Notes under the pieces: generated by a model
Databases searched by the model: none
Told to the model about the DNA's origin: nothing
The model's input: only the letters and a program-made list of their open reading frames with translations
Assembly: GCF_016411865.1 (NCBI RefSeq)
Contig: NZ_JAEKJA010000001.1
Coordinates: 558,001 to 622,000 of the forward strand
Length of the DNA stretch: 64,000 nucleotides
Origin: Acuticoccus mangrovi
Lineage (GTDB): Bacteria > Pseudomonadota > Alphaproteobacteria > Rhizobiales > Amorphaceae
Reading direction: 5' to 3'
In this document: piece after piece, positions 8,561-17,224 of the stretch
Position numbering within the stretch: the stretch's first letter is position 1
How the letters are laid out: the number at the start of each line of letters is the position of its first letter
Translations under genes and position numbers: made by a program

Positions 8561-9164
8561 TGCGGCGGCCGCCGCGGCGGAAGGTGACGACGCGGTAGAG
8601 ATAGAGGGCGATGATGGCGGCGAGGAAGAGGTTCGTGCCGACATTCATCCACTCCGACACGAGCTTGTGCTGGGAGCCGAGCGCGTAGCCCGCGACGGCG
8701 AGTGCCGCGCAGAAGAGCACCGAGCCGACGGTGGTGAAGGCGAGAAAGCGTGGCGTTCCCATGTGGGCGATGCCGGCCGGGATCGAGATCAGCGTGCGGA
8801 TCGTCGGCACGAGACGGCCGATCAGCACGGCGCGCTCCTGGTTGCGCGCGAACCACGCGCTCGCCCGGTGGATGTCCTGCGGCTCGATGGTGAGCCAGCG
8901 GCCCCAGCGCGCGGTGGCCCGCTCCACGCGGGCGAGGCCGAGGCGTTTGCCGACGAGGTACCAGAAGTAGGCGCCGCCCACCGAGCCGGCCGAGCCCGCA
9001 ACGATGACGGCGACGAGGTTGAGCCCGCCGGAGCCGGCCGAGTAGCCCGCGACGGGCATGATCACCTCCGACGGGATCGGGGGAAAGACGTTTTCGACCA
9101 GCATCAGGATGGCGATGCCGAGATAGCCGGTTCGTTCCACCAGCGCCGTGATCCAGTCGAACAT
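8526..9164 (-). CDS. DedA family membrane protein
   Basis: Integral membrane protein of the DedA/VTT family, 212 aa, members of which are linked to lipid-carrier recycling and membrane homeostasis. Landmarks: ENVFPPIPSEVIMPVAGY near residue 24 and the conserved GRLVPTIRTLISIPAG near residue 135, with its essential arginines. Four to five hydrophobic segments are visible. I placed the start at ATG 9164; a longer frame to 9524 would run into the divergent PepSY gene. The 3-prime end overlaps the phosphate transporter by 35 bp tail to tail. Confidence 0.88.
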   Translation of the reverse strand: MFDWITALVERTGYLGIAILMLVENVFPPIPSEVIMPVAGYSAGSGGLNLVAVIVAGSAGSVGGAYFWYLVGKRLGLARVERATARWGRWLTIEPQDIHRASAWFARNQERAVLIGRLVPTIRTLISIPAGIAHMGTPRFLAFTTVGSVLFCAALAVAGYALGSQHKLVSEWMNVGTNLFLAAIIALYLYRVVTFRRGGRRISSGRGELQGK

Positions 9165-9308
9165 GACTCTCCTCGTCTCGTTGTCAGGGCATAACGCCGA
9201 GGCGAGGTCCGCGGTTGAAGTATGGCCAAAATCAAATGTTGCCGACATGACAGTGGCCGCGCGCCTCCATAGATCCTTCCCCGAAATCGTTGGATGGAGG
9301 GGACGACC

Positions 9309-9824
9309 ATGAGCATGAAGACAATCGCCGCAGCCGCCGTCCTCGCGGGGCTCGGCGCGCCGCTCGCGCTGGCGCAGGAGGCCTCGCCCTCGCGGATCGG
9401 CATGGGCGCGGCCGTCGCGGCGGCGCTCGCCGAGGTGCCCGGGGGCGTCCTCGAGGCGGAGCTCGAGCGGGAGCGCGGCGGGCTCGTCTACGAGATCGAG
9501 ATCGCCGGCACGGAGACGCTCCACGAGGTGGTGGTGGACGCTGCGACGGGCAAGGTGGTGTCGGCCGAAACGCGCGCCATCGAGGGGATGTGGCGGGGCT
9601 GGTTCGCCTCCGAGCGCTTCGAGGCGGCGCGCGGCGCGAGCGGTCGGCTGGCGCAGTTCATCGCTGCCGCCGAGGAGCGGGGCGGCGGCAGCGCGAAGGA
9701 GCTCTCCCTCGACGAGGAGAACGGTCGCCTCTACTACGAATTCGAGCTTCTCGCCCCGACCGGGGAGGTGGACGTCGCCGTCGATCTCGCGACCGGCGAG
9801 GTGCTCCTCGGCGACGTCGACTGA
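9309..9824 (+). CDS. Periplasmic PepSY domain protein
   Basis: Secreted 171-residue protein with a signal peptide ending near ALAQE and two PepSY repeats: one around residues 45-85 (ELERERGGLVYEIEIAG, HEVVVDAATGKVV) and one around residues 118-170 (LYYEFELLAP, VDVAVDLATGEVL). Such proteins are often encoded beside OmpR-type two-component systems that sense metals or envelope stress and may modulate the sensor. GGAGGGG lies upstream of ATG 9309. The response regulator follows after 41 bp. Confidence 0.85.
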   Translation: MSMKTIAAAAVLAGLGAPLALAQEASPSRIGMGAAVAAALAEVPGGVLEAELERERGGLVYEIEIAGTETLHEVVVDAATGKVVSAETRAIEGMWRGWFASERFEAARGASGRLAQFIAAAEERGGGSAKELSLDEENGRLYYEFELLAPTGEVDVAVDLATGEVLLGDVD

Positions 9825-9865
9825 GGCGGTCGCGTCGGCTCGCGAAGCGCACCTGGGAGAACCGC

Positions 9866-10543
9866 ATGCGCCTGCTCCTCGTGGAGGACGACCGCCGGGT
9901 CGCCGCCCACATCGCCAAGGGCCTCGGCGAGGCGGGTCACACCGTCGACGTCGTGGGGGACGGGCGCGAGGGTCTCTACCGCACGGCCGGGGAGAGCTAC
10001 GACGCGGTGATCCTCGACCGCATGCTGCCCGAGGTCGACGGGCTCACCATCCTGCGCACCATGCGGGCGGCGGGAAACACGACGCCGGTCGTGATCCTCA
10101 GCGCCCTCGGCGAGGTCGACGAGCGCGTGACCGGCCTCAAGGCGGGCGGCGACGACTATCTCGTCAAGCCGTTCGCGATGTCGGAGCTGATCGCCCGGCT
10201 CGAGGTACAGGTGCGCCGCACCGCGCCGGCGGGCGAACGGATGCGGCTCGAGTTCGCCGACCTCGCCCTCGACCTTGCGACGCGCGAGGCGCGGCGGGGT
10301 GGTCGGCGCATCGACCTCACGCCGCGCGAGTTCCTGATCCTCGAATATATGATGCGCCACGCCCGCCAGGTGGTGACGCGCTCGATGCTGCTGGAGAGGG
10401 TGTGGAACTACCAGTTCGACCCGCAGACGAACATCATCGACCAGCACATGAGCCGCCTGCGCCAGAAGGTGGATCACCTCGGCGAGAGGCAGCTCATCCA
10501 GACCGTGCGCGGCGCGGGCTACGCCTTGCGCGAGGAGGATTGA
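9866..10543 (+). CDS. OmpR/PhoB family response regulator
   Basis: DNA-binding response regulator, 225 aa. Receiver domain in residues 1-115: LLLVEDDRR with the acidic pair, VILDRMLPEVDGL with the phosphorylated Asp near position 51, and LVKPFAMSEL with the conserved lysine. Winged-helix effector domain in residues 130-225: DLALDLATREARR, LTPREFLILEYMM and the end motif VRGAGYALRE. GGGAGA precedes ATG 9866. It forms an operon with the PepSY gene and the histidine kinase. Confidence 0.95.
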   Translation: MRLLLVEDDRRVAAHIAKGLGEAGHTVDVVGDGREGLYRTAGESYDAVILDRMLPEVDGLTILRTMRAAGNTTPVVILSALGEVDERVTGLKAGGDDYLVKPFAMSELIARLEVQVRRTAPAGERMRLEFADLALDLATREARRGGRRIDLTPREFLILEYMMRHARQVVTRSMLLERVWNYQFDPQTNIIDQHMSRLRQKVDHLGERQLIQTVRGAGYALREED

Positions 10544-10547
10544 CCGC

Positions 10548-11918
10548 TTGCCGCGGATCCTCCGGAGCCTCACCTTCCGCCTGGCGCTGCTCTATCTGGC
10601 CCTCTTCACCCTGTCGATCGCGGGCCTTCTCGCCCTCGTCTGGTGGTTCGCGGTCTTGGAGCCGCTGCGCCTGGTGCGCGAGAGCGTGGCGGCCGAGGCG
10701 GTCGCCCTCGCCGCGTTCTACGACCCCGCCGATCCGGGGCCGCTGGTGGATCGCCTCGCCCTGCGCGGCGAGACGCCGGGTGAGCATCACGGTCTCCATG
10801 CGCTGGTGTCGGCCGACGGGCGCATCCTCGCCGCCAACATGACGCGCTGGCCGGCGCGCGGGAACGGCGATTGGCTGCAGTTCGAGCTCGACGAGTTCGA
10901 GATGCCCGACGGCCGGGAGCGCGAGGTGCTCGCCTACGATGTCGGTTTGCCGGACGGAGCGCGTCTCCTCGTGGGGCGCGACATCGAGGAGCTCGACGAT
11001 CGGGAGGAGCTGATCGCCAACGCCGTCGGCTGGGGCTCCGCGGCGGCGCTTCTCTTTGGTCTCCTCGGCGGCATCCTGATGAGCCTCGTCGTGGCGCGGC
11101 GCATCGAGGCGGTGAGCCGAACCGCCCGCCGGGTGATGTCGGGCGACCTTTCCGGGCGCGTCGCGGTGCGCGGCACGGGCGACGATTTCGACCGGCTCGG
11201 CGAGACGCTCAACGCGATGCTCGCCCGCATCGAGGAGCTGGTGGAGGCGGTGAGCCGCGTCTCCGACCAGATCGCCCACGAGCTGCGCACGCCGCTGACG
11301 CGGCTCCACGCCGATCTCGAGGATCTCGCCGCGGCGGCCGACACGCCGGAGCGGCGCCTCCTCGCCGAACAGGCGCTGCGCGAGGCGGTGGAGCTTCAGG
11401 CGACGTTCGACGCCCTTCTGCGCATCGCCCGCATCGAGACCGGCCGCCATGGCAACCAGAGCGAGCGGGTTGACCTCACCGTGCTGCTGTCCGACGCAGC
11501 CGACCTCTATGGGCCGGCCGCCGAGGCGCGGGCGCAGCGGATCACCTGCCACATCGAGACTGGCCTTGTCGTGCAGGGCGACCGCAACCTCCTCTTCCAG
11601 GCCGTGTCGAACCTCCTCGACAACGCCATCAAGTACGGCCCGGGCGGCGGCGTCGTGGAGCTCCACGGGCGGCGCTCCGGCGAAGCGGTCGAGGTCGGCG
11701 TGCGCGACCATGGGGCGGGCATTCCCGTCGCGGAGCGGGGGCGGGTGACGGAGCGCTTCTACCGCGTGCCGGGCGGTGGAGCCGACGGGGTGGGGCTCGG
11801 CCTCTCCCTCGTCGCCGCGGTCGCCAAGCGTCACGGCGCCCGCCTCGCGCTCGAGGACGCGGCCCCCGGCCTCAGAGCGAGCCTGCGCCTGCCGGCCGCC
11901 CGCACCGGCCGGAGCTAG
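10548..11918 (+). CDS. Membrane sensor histidine kinase (partner of the OmpR-type regulator)
   Basis: Two-component sensor kinase, 456 aa. Two membrane segments (residues about 8-32 and 165-188) enclose a periplasmic sensor loop; a HAMP region follows (ARRIEAVSRTARRVMSGDL), then the dimerisation helix with phosphorylated His in SDQIAHELRTPLTRL near residue 245, and the ATPase domain with N box NLLDNAIKYGPGGG, G1 box VRDHGAGIP and G2 box DGVGLGLSLVAAV. The start is TTG 10548, four bases after the regulator stop, with GAGGAGG ten bases upstream. The signal is unknown; the PepSY partner hints at metal or envelope sensing. Confidence 0.93.
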   Translation: MPRILRSLTFRLALLYLALFTLSIAGLLALVWWFAVLEPLRLVRESVAAEAVALAAFYDPADPGPLVDRLALRGETPGEHHGLHALVSADGRILAANMTRWPARGNGDWLQFELDEFEMPDGREREVLAYDVGLPDGARLLVGRDIEELDDREELIANAVGWGSAAALLFGLLGGILMSLVVARRIEAVSRTARRVMSGDLSGRVAVRGTGDDFDRLGETLNAMLARIEELVEAVSRVSDQIAHELRTPLTRLHADLEDLAAAADTPERRLLAEQALREAVELQATFDALLRIARIETGRHGNQSERVDLTVLLSDAADLYGPAAEARAQRITCHIETGLVVQGDRNLLFQAVSNLLDNAIKYGPGGGVVELHGRRSGEAVEVGVRDHGAGIPVAERGRVTERFYRVPGGGADGVGLGLSLVAAVAKRHGARLALEDAAPGLRASLRLPAARTGRS

Positions 11919-11963
11919 AGTGCGTTCGGAAAGAGTGGAGCCGGTTTTCCGCTCGGAACGCGC
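11915..11963. repeat. RIME-like interspersed palindromic repeat
   Basis: The stretch from CTAGAG through GCGTTCGGAAA, GAGTGGAGCCGG, TTTTCCG and GAACGC forms nested inverted arms: GCGTTC (11922-11927) with GAACGC (11956-11961) and CGGAAA (11927-11932) with TTTCCG (11946-11951). The order GTTCGGAAA-GTGG-CCGGTTTTCCG is the signature of short intergenic palindromes that are dispersed in rhizobial genomes. It begins at the histidine kinase stop. Confidence 0.6.
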
Positions 11964-12016
11964 GCAGAAGGGGACGCTGGAGCCGCTTCGGCGTGCGCGG
12001 GTTCATCGAGCCGGCT

Positions 12017-12439
12017 CTAGCCGCGCAGCTCCAGATTGTTGCCCTCGCTGTCCTTCAGATAGACCGACGTCGCCTCGCCGGTCGCGCCGTAGCGCACGCC
12101 GACGTCGCCCACCGGGACGCCGTGGGCCTTCAGATGGGCGATCACCCTATCGGCATCGAAGTCGGCGAGACGCAGGCAGAGGTGATCCATGTTGTGGCCC
12201 TCCGCGCCGGGGGCGGCACCACCCTTCCTGCCGAGCACGCCGTCCACCGCCACGAGGTCGATCAGCGCGTCGCCGGCCCGCAGGTGCATCATGCCGAGAT
12301 CGTCGCGCCGTCGCGCGAGCGGCAGGCCCAGGATCCCCGTGTAGAAGGCGAGGGCCCGGTCCATGTCGAGAACGCGCAGCACCACGTGGTCGATGCCCGC
12401 GACGCCGAGGCCCTTGTCGGTCGCTGCCGTCGTCATCAT
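12017..12439 (-). CDS. VOC family (glyoxalase/dioxygenase fold) protein
   Basis: Vicinal oxygen chelate domain protein, 140 aa. The opening IDHVVLRVLDMDRALAFYTG is the typical first beta-alpha unit with its metal-ligand histidine, and the end SVYLKDSEGNNLELRG holds the metal-ligand glutamate. HNMDHLCLRLADFDADRV supplies the second-half histidine. It is close in pattern to the small virulence-type/glyoxalase I-like proteins. GGGAGGAC precedes the tandem ATGs at 12439. No neighbour fixes its substrate. Confidence 0.88.
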   Translation of the reverse strand: MMTTAATDKGLGVAGIDHVVLRVLDMDRALAFYTGILGLPLARRRDDLGMMHLRAGDALIDLVAVDGVLGRKGGAAPGAEGHNMDHLCLRLADFDADRVIAHLKAHGVPVGDVGVRYGATGEATSVYLKDSEGNNLELRG

Positions 12440-12618
12440 CGTCCTCCCATGCCGTTGCCGCCTCGCTCTGATCTACCAGTCGATGGGGCCGGGGTGGTAG
12501 TCGCGCGTCACGGGGACGAGCGCAATTCGGCGGCGGAGCGTGGGGTCGGCGCCATTGACGGCCGCGGCCGGTGCGCGGCAGGGTCCGCCCGCATCCTGCC
12601 CGCCATGCCTGAGGACCG

Positions 12619-13344
12619 ATGGACGACATCCCGAGCGCTCCGAGCGACGACGACTTCGTGGCTCCGACCACCGACCGGTGGCAGACGATCCTGCCGGCCG
12701 ACCACCCGGCCGGCGCCGCCAAGCCGCCCTATCGCTACACCTATCCGGCTCGCCTTCTCGACGGGCGCGTTTTGGAATTGCCGTTGCGGCGGCTGCCGGA
12801 CGGGGAGCGCGCCGTCGCCTCGCTGATCGCGAACCACGCGAGCTTCACCGTGGCGGCCGCCCTCGCCGACACGATGGCGAGCCTCGCCGGCGACGCGGAG
12901 GTGGTGGTGGGAATGCCGACGCTGGGTCTGGTGTTCGCGCCGCTCGTCGCCGAGCGCCTCGGCCATCCGAACTACATCCCGCTCGGCTACTCGCAGAAAT
13001 TCTGGTACCGCGAGGCCCTGTCGGAACCCGTCCGCTCGGTGACGACGCCCGGCGCGGGCAAGCGCGTCTTCATCGATCCCAATCTGTTGCCGCGGCTCGA
13101 AGGCAGGCGCGTGGTGCTCGTCGACGACGCCGTGTCGAGCGGCACCACCATGGTGGCGGTGATGCGCCTTCTCGCCCGCCTCGGCGCCCGGCCGCAGAAG
13201 ATCGTCGTCGCGATGCGCCAGGGCGTCCTGTGGCGCGCGGCGCTGAAGGCGGACGCCGCGCTCGTCACCGGCGTCTTCGCCGGGCCGCTGTTTCGGCGCG
13301 TCCCCGGAGGCTGGGCGCCCATCGAGGGGACGATGGACGCCTGA
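12619..13344 (+). CDS. Phosphoribosyltransferase family protein
   Basis: Type I phosphoribosyltransferase fold protein, 241 aa. The PRPP-binding motif VVLVDDAVSSGTTM is near residue 170, and VVVGMPTLGLVFAPLVAERLG near 95 resembles the loop before it in purine-type members. A flexible-loop stretch (YSQKFWYREALSEPV) precedes the PRPP site, as in adenine or xanthine phosphoribosyltransferases. The ~50-residue N-terminal extension is unusual. It ends 3 bp before the convergent TcuB stop and is probably unrelated to that pathway. The nucleobase is not known. Confidence 0.8.
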   Translation: MDDIPSAPSDDDFVAPTTDRWQTILPADHPAGAAKPPYRYTYPARLLDGRVLELPLRRLPDGERAVASLIANHASFTVAAALADTMASLAGDAEVVVGMPTLGLVFAPLVAERLGHPNYIPLGYSQKFWYREALSEPVRSVTTPGAGKRVFIDPNLLPRLEGRRVVLVDDAVSSGTTMVAVMRLLARLGARPQKIVVAMRQGVLWRAALKADAALVTGVFAGPLFRRVPGGWAPIEGTMDA

Positions 13345-13347
13345 CCT

Positions 13348-14514
13348 TCAGGCGGCGCGCCGCTCGGCGGCGGGCGCCGGTGCCGCGGCCGGCGCGCCGT
13401 GCGCCACGCGCTGCTCGTGTGCATGCCGCACCAGCGCGGCGAAGCGGTAGATGCCGTGCACGAACTTCGAGTAGGGCAGGCTGACGAAGAGGGCGAACAC
13501 CACGCCGAGATGGAGCGCGAGGGTGATGCCCATGAGGGGCGTCGCGCGCAGGACGAGGAGGAGGAGCCCCGTCGCGCTCGTCGCCACCAGCATGATGATG
13601 AAGGCGGTGCCCATGTCGCGCGCGCTGCCGTCGGCGTTGGCGGAGGTGATGGCGGGATCGCGCTCGCGGCGCGTGGCGAGGAGGCCGAGCGGGCCGACGA
13701 TGAGGCCGATGCCGCCGAGAACACCGAGGATCACCACCGGGTGCCAATAAGGGTAGGGGGCCTCGACCCCGGCATAGTGGTAGAGCGTGCCCGCCCCCGT
13801 CGCCGCGAAGCAGAGCAGGAAGCCGTAGAAGGTGAAGTGATGGTAGAGGCGGCGCCGGTCGCTCGGCCGCTCGCTCTCGTGCATGCAGCCCATGCCGCCG
13901 CCGTCGAGATAGCGCAGCGTCGCCGCGTCGTGCATCGCCCGGGCGACGGAGATCGCCGACAGCCCCTCGATGGGCCCGGCGGCGCGCCAGAAGGTGACGA
14001 GGCTCATCACGCTCGCGACGATCGCATAGAGGAAGGCGGCGCCGAAGAGGCCCACCATGCCGTAGTGGGGCATGATCTTGTAGAAGGCGCCTTCGCCGAC
14101 GTGCACGCCGAACAGCACCTGCGGGTCCTTCCACGCCATGAAGCCGCCGATGAAGAGGGCGACGAAGAGCGCGGCCCCCACCGTCAGCCAGACGCCGTTG
14201 CGGGCGAACACGGGGGCGAGGGCGCGCGGCCAGGCGTAGCGGGCGTAGCTTTCCTCGCGCAGCTCGGCCATCGCCACCGGCACGTTGATGGCGATCTCGT
14301 GCGGCGGCGCGTACTGGCAGTCGTAGAAGCAGGCGCCGCAGTTGTGGCAGAGGTTGGAGAGATAATCGAGCTCGCCCGGGGTGAAGACGCGGCGCAGCTC
14401 CATCGCCGGAAACACCGCGCACAGCCCCTCGCAATAGCGACAGGCGTTGCAGAAATTCATCTGCCGGTCGACCTCGGCGAGGTTGGGCGAGGCGAAGGCG
14501 TCAGTTGCGGACAT
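13348..14514 (-). CDS. tcuB: Tricarballylate utilization protein B (Fe-S/heme electron transfer partner)
   Basis: Membrane electron-transfer protein that reoxidises the flavin of TcuA and passes electrons to the quinone pool (family knowledge from Salmonella TcuB). The 388-residue protein starts with two cysteine clusters, NFCNACRYCEGLCAVFP and NLCHNCGACFYDCQY, fitting iron-sulfur centres. It continues with five to six membrane segments after residue 100. Its start overlaps the end of tcuA by 14 bp, so the two are translationally coupled. The Ala/Pro-rich C-terminal tail is not conserved. Confidence 0.92.
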   Translation of the reverse strand: MSATDAFASPNLAEVDRQMNFCNACRYCEGLCAVFPAMELRRVFTPGELDYLSNLCHNCGACFYDCQYAPPHEIAINVPVAMAELREESYARYAWPRALAPVFARNGVWLTVGAALFVALFIGGFMAWKDPQVLFGVHVGEGAFYKIMPHYGMVGLFGAAFLYAIVASVMSLVTFWRAAGPIEGLSAISVARAMHDAATLRYLDGGGMGCMHESERPSDRRRLYHHFTFYGFLLCFAATGAGTLYHYAGVEAPYPYWHPVVILGVLGGIGLIVGPLGLLATRRERDPAITSANADGSARDMGTAFIIMLVATSATGLLLLVLRATPLMGITLALHLGVVFALFVSLPYSKFVHGIYRFAALVRHAHEQRVAHGAPAAAPAPAAERRAA

Positions 14515-15913
14515 AGGTCGAGACTCCCTGGCCTGCGATGCGGCCGAACACCGAGCCGATGGTCATGCCGATGCCCGCGAGGTAGCCCTCGCCGAGGATG
14601 TTGCCGGCCATGATCTCGCCGGCGGCGAACATGTTGGGTGAGACGGCACCGTCGGCGAAGAGCATGTGCCCTTCGCGGTCGACGCGGATGCCGAGGTAGG
14701 TGAAGGTGATGCCCGGCCGGAGCGAGTAGGCGTAGAAGGGCGGGGTGTCGATCGGGCGCGCCCAGTGGGTCTTGGGCGGCGTCAGCCCTTCGGTGTGGCA
14801 GTCGTCGTGCACGGTGTGGTCGAAGTGGGAGCCGCGGCAGGCCGCGTTGAAGGTGGCGACGGTCTCGGCGACCTTCGTCGGATCGATGCCGATCTTCTGG
14901 CACAGCTCTTCGAGCGTGTCGGCCCGCTCCGGCGGGTAGACGGAGGGCATGAAGAGGTTGATCGACTTGGAATCGATCAGCACGTGCCCGACCTGGTCCG
15001 GCTGTGCCGCGACGAGGCGCCCCCAGATGGCGTAGCGCTTCGGCCAGAAGTCTTCGCCCTCGTCATAGAAGCGCTCGCCCTCGGCGTTGAGGACGATGCC
15101 GAAGGGCACGCAGTCGAGGCGGGTCACGATGCCGCCGTCGAACTTCGGCGCACGGCCGTCGATGGCGACGCAGTGGCACTGCTGCGGGTCGCCGATCTGG
15201 TCGAAGCCCTTGTCGATGAGGAGGCGCAGCACCGAGCCGGTGTTGTAGGGGGTGCCGCGGACGAGGAAGTTCTTGGCGGGCGGCCCCCAGGCGTCGGCGA
15301 GCCAGTCGAGATCCGCCTCGAAGCCGCCGGACGCCGCGACGAAGCCGCGCGCCTCCACCCGGTGCGTGCCGTCGCCGTCACGGATGGTGGCGCCGGTGAA
15401 GAAGCCGTCCTCCACGTCGATGTCGATGAGCTCGGTGTCGTAGCGGATGTCGATGCCGAGATCCTCGGCGGTGCGGTAGAGGGCGTTCAGCATCGAGCGC
15501 CCGCCGCCGAGGAAGAAGGCGTTGGTGCGCCCGAGCGACAAGGTGCCGCCGAGGGAGGGCTGGAAGCGCACGCCCTGGGCCCACAGGAAGTCCCACAGTT
15601 CCTTGGAGCGCTCCAGGGTGAGGGTGGCGAGCTCCTCGTTGGTGTTGCCCTTGGTGACGCGCTGCAGGTCGTCCCAGAACTCCTCGAAAGGATAGGGGCC
15701 GGTGAGGATGCCGTTCCCCTCGTCGTGGGCGACGCGCATGTTGCGGGTGTGGCGCGTGTTGCCGCCACGCCAGGCTTTCGGCGCCTTTTCCACCACGAGG
15801 ACGCTGGCGCCGTTGCGGGCGGCGGTGATCGCGGCACACATCGCCGCGTTGCCGCCACCGGCGACCAGAACATCCACTTTAAGGGCCCCGGGCGGGGCAG
15901 TCGGGCGTTTCAT
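14501..15913 (-). CDS. tcuA: FAD-dependent tricarballylate dehydrogenase
   Basis: Oxidises tricarballylate to cis-aconitate using FAD (role of TcuA). The protein of about 470 aa has the N-terminal dinucleotide-binding motif DVLVAGGGNAAMCAAITAAR, the flavoprotein segment VASGGFEADLDWL, and the C-terminal ATG-like closing motif FAAGEIMAGNILGEGYLAG typical of fumarate-reductase-like flavoproteins. I favour ATG 15913 over ATG 15943, because the latter begins only 10 bp from a TGTATACA operator and has no ribosome site; neither site is strong. The gene precedes tcuB in one unit. Confidence 0.92.
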   Translation of the reverse strand: MKRPTAPPGALKVDVLVAGGGNAAMCAAITAARNGASVLVVEKAPKAWRGGNTRHTRNMRVAHDEGNGILTGPYPFEEFWDDLQRVTKGNTNEELATLTLERSKELWDFLWAQGVRFQPSLGGTLSLGRTNAFFLGGGRSMLNALYRTAEDLGIDIRYDTELIDIDVEDGFFTGATIRDGDGTHRVEARGFVAASGGFEADLDWLADAWGPPAKNFLVRGTPYNTGSVLRLLIDKGFDQIGDPQQCHCVAIDGRAPKFDGGIVTRLDCVPFGIVLNAEGERFYDEGEDFWPKRYAIWGRLVAAQPDQVGHVLIDSKSINLFMPSVYPPERADTLEELCQKIGIDPTKVAETVATFNAACRGSHFDHTVHDDCHTEGLTPPKTHWARPIDTPPFYAYSLRPGITFTYLGIRVDREGHMLFADGAVSPNMFAAGEIMAGNILGEGYLAGIGMTIGSVFGRIAGQGVSTYVRN

Positions 15914-15953
15914 GTCGGACACGTTCCGATCTTGTCGCTTCATAGGATACGAA

Positions 15954-15961
15954 TGTATACA
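15954..15961. promoter_or_regulatory. TGTATACA operator upstream of tcuAB
   Basis: ATGTATACAT (15953-15962) is a perfect palindrome 40 bp upstream of tcuA. Related octamers occur upstream of the MmgE/PrpD gene (17136), tctBA (20852) and tctC (21918). The pattern suits GntR-type operators. Confidence 0.55.
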
Positions 15962-16006
15962 TCGATGATCGACGCAAGGTCGAGCCCACTCGACAGCCTT
16001 AAGTCG

Positions 16007-17065
16007 TCAATCTTTGAGAGCGTTGGCGACGCGCTCGGCAAACACCATGGTTGTGGCCGTTCCGCCGAGATCGCGGGTGTGGGCCGCGGGGTCCGCGAGG
16101 GCGGCGTCGACGGCGCCTTCGATGGCTCCCGCCGCGTCCACCAGCGCGCTCGTGGCGTGCCGTTCTCCGAGCCAACGCAGAAGGAGGGCGGCCGATAGGA
16201 TCAGCGCCGCGGGGTTGGCGATGCCCTCTCCCGCGATGTCGGGGGCCGAGCCGTGCACGGCCTGCGCCACGGCGTGGTCGCTGCCGGCGTTGAGGGCGGG
16301 GGCGAGGCCGAGCCCGCCGGCGAGCTCTCCCGCCTCGTCGGAGAGGATGTCGCCGAACATGTTGGTCGTCACCACCACGTCGAAGCGCGCGGCGTCGCGC
16401 ACGAGGTGGGCGGCCATCGCGTCGACGATGACCTCTTCGAGCCGCACTTCGGGAAATTCGCTGGCGACGGCCCGGACCGCCTCGAGGAACAGCCCGTCGG
16501 ACCGCTTTAGGACGTTCGCCTTGTGGACGGCGGTGACGAGGCCGCGCCGCCGTGCCGCCGCGCGGAACGCCTCGCGGGCGATTCGCGTCGACGCCTCCCG
16601 GGTGATCTTGCGCACGGCGAGCGCGACGTCCTCGGTGGCGAGGAATTCGGCCGAGCCGTCGAACATGTTGCGGTCGGCGTAGAAGCCCTCAGTGTTCTCG
16701 CGGTACATCACGAGATCGATCTCGGCCCGGCGCCGGGCGGCCGGAAGGCGGGCGACGGCGGGGCGGATGTTGGCGAAGAGGTCGAGGCTCTTGCGCACGA
16801 TCGCGGATGGGTTCGGCTGACCCGCCGGGTAGGCGTAGGTGTCGACGGGCGCGAGAATCACCCCGTCCGCCGCCTTGATCGCCGCGGCGGTCTCGGCGGG
16901 GAAGGTGGAGCCGGTGGCGGCGAGCGCGGCGACGCCGACCGGGTGCTCGCTCAGCCGGAGGCCGAGGCCGAAGCGACGCTCCGCCGCAGCGACGACGTGC
17001 AGCGTAGCCGCGGTGATCTCCGGTCCGATGCCATCGCCAGAAAGCACCGCAAGACTGAGATCCAT
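16007..17065 (-). CDS. Isocitrate/isopropylmalate dehydrogenase family protein
   Basis: NAD(P)-dependent beta-decarboxylating dehydrogenase, 352 aa. Family motifs are clear: LSGDGIGPEI at the start, YRENTEGFYADRN near residue 125, TAVHKANVLKRSDG with the catalytic lysine, and DVVVTTNMFGDILSDEAG with metal-binding aspartates. The ENTEG form is shared with tartrate and homoisocitrate dehydrogenases, so a hydroxy-di- or tricarboxylate substrate is likely. GGAGGAG precedes ATG 17065. It diverges from the MmgE/PrpD gene and reads toward tcuAB, suggesting a role in the same carboxylate pathway. Confidence 0.88.
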   Translation of the reverse strand: MDLSLAVLSGDGIGPEITAATLHVVAAAERRFGLGLRLSEHPVGVAALAATGSTFPAETAAAIKAADGVILAPVDTYAYPAGQPNPSAIVRKSLDLFANIRPAVARLPAARRRAEIDLVMYRENTEGFYADRNMFDGSAEFLATEDVALAVRKITREASTRIAREAFRAAARRRGLVTAVHKANVLKRSDGLFLEAVRAVASEFPEVRLEEVIVDAMAAHLVRDAARFDVVVTTNMFGDILSDEAGELAGGLGLAPALNAGSDHAVAQAVHGSAPDIAGEGIANPAALILSAALLLRWLGERHATSALVDAAGAIEGAVDAALADPAAHTRDLGGTATTMVFAERVANALKD

Positions 17066-17106
17066 CGTCCGACTCCTCCGAAATATCGCCCTTTCACGTT
17101 GTCCGA

Positions 17107-17143
17107 TTGACCGACCAACGTGTTCTGAGTTCAATTGCATACA
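17107..17143 (+). promoter_or_regulatory. Promoter with TGCATACA operator, upstream of the second MmgE/PrpD gene
   Basis: TTGACC (17107-17112), a 17-bp spacer and TTCAAT (17130-17135) form a good sigma-70-like promoter. TGCATACA (17136-17143) follows directly at the expected start of transcription, matching the TGTATACA sites elsewhere in this module. Confidence 0.55.
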
Positions 17144-17224
17144 GAGAAGGCGCCCACAAGCCGATCCCGACCGACGGTGTCGCGATCGCCGCGCCATCGG
17201 CCCAGAATCCATGAGGAAACACCC

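Noticed and set aside
15914-15943. ATG 15943 as start of tcuA
   Set aside because: It has no ribosome site and lies only 10 bp from the TGTATACA operator; ATG 15913 fits the family N-terminus better, though not with certainty.
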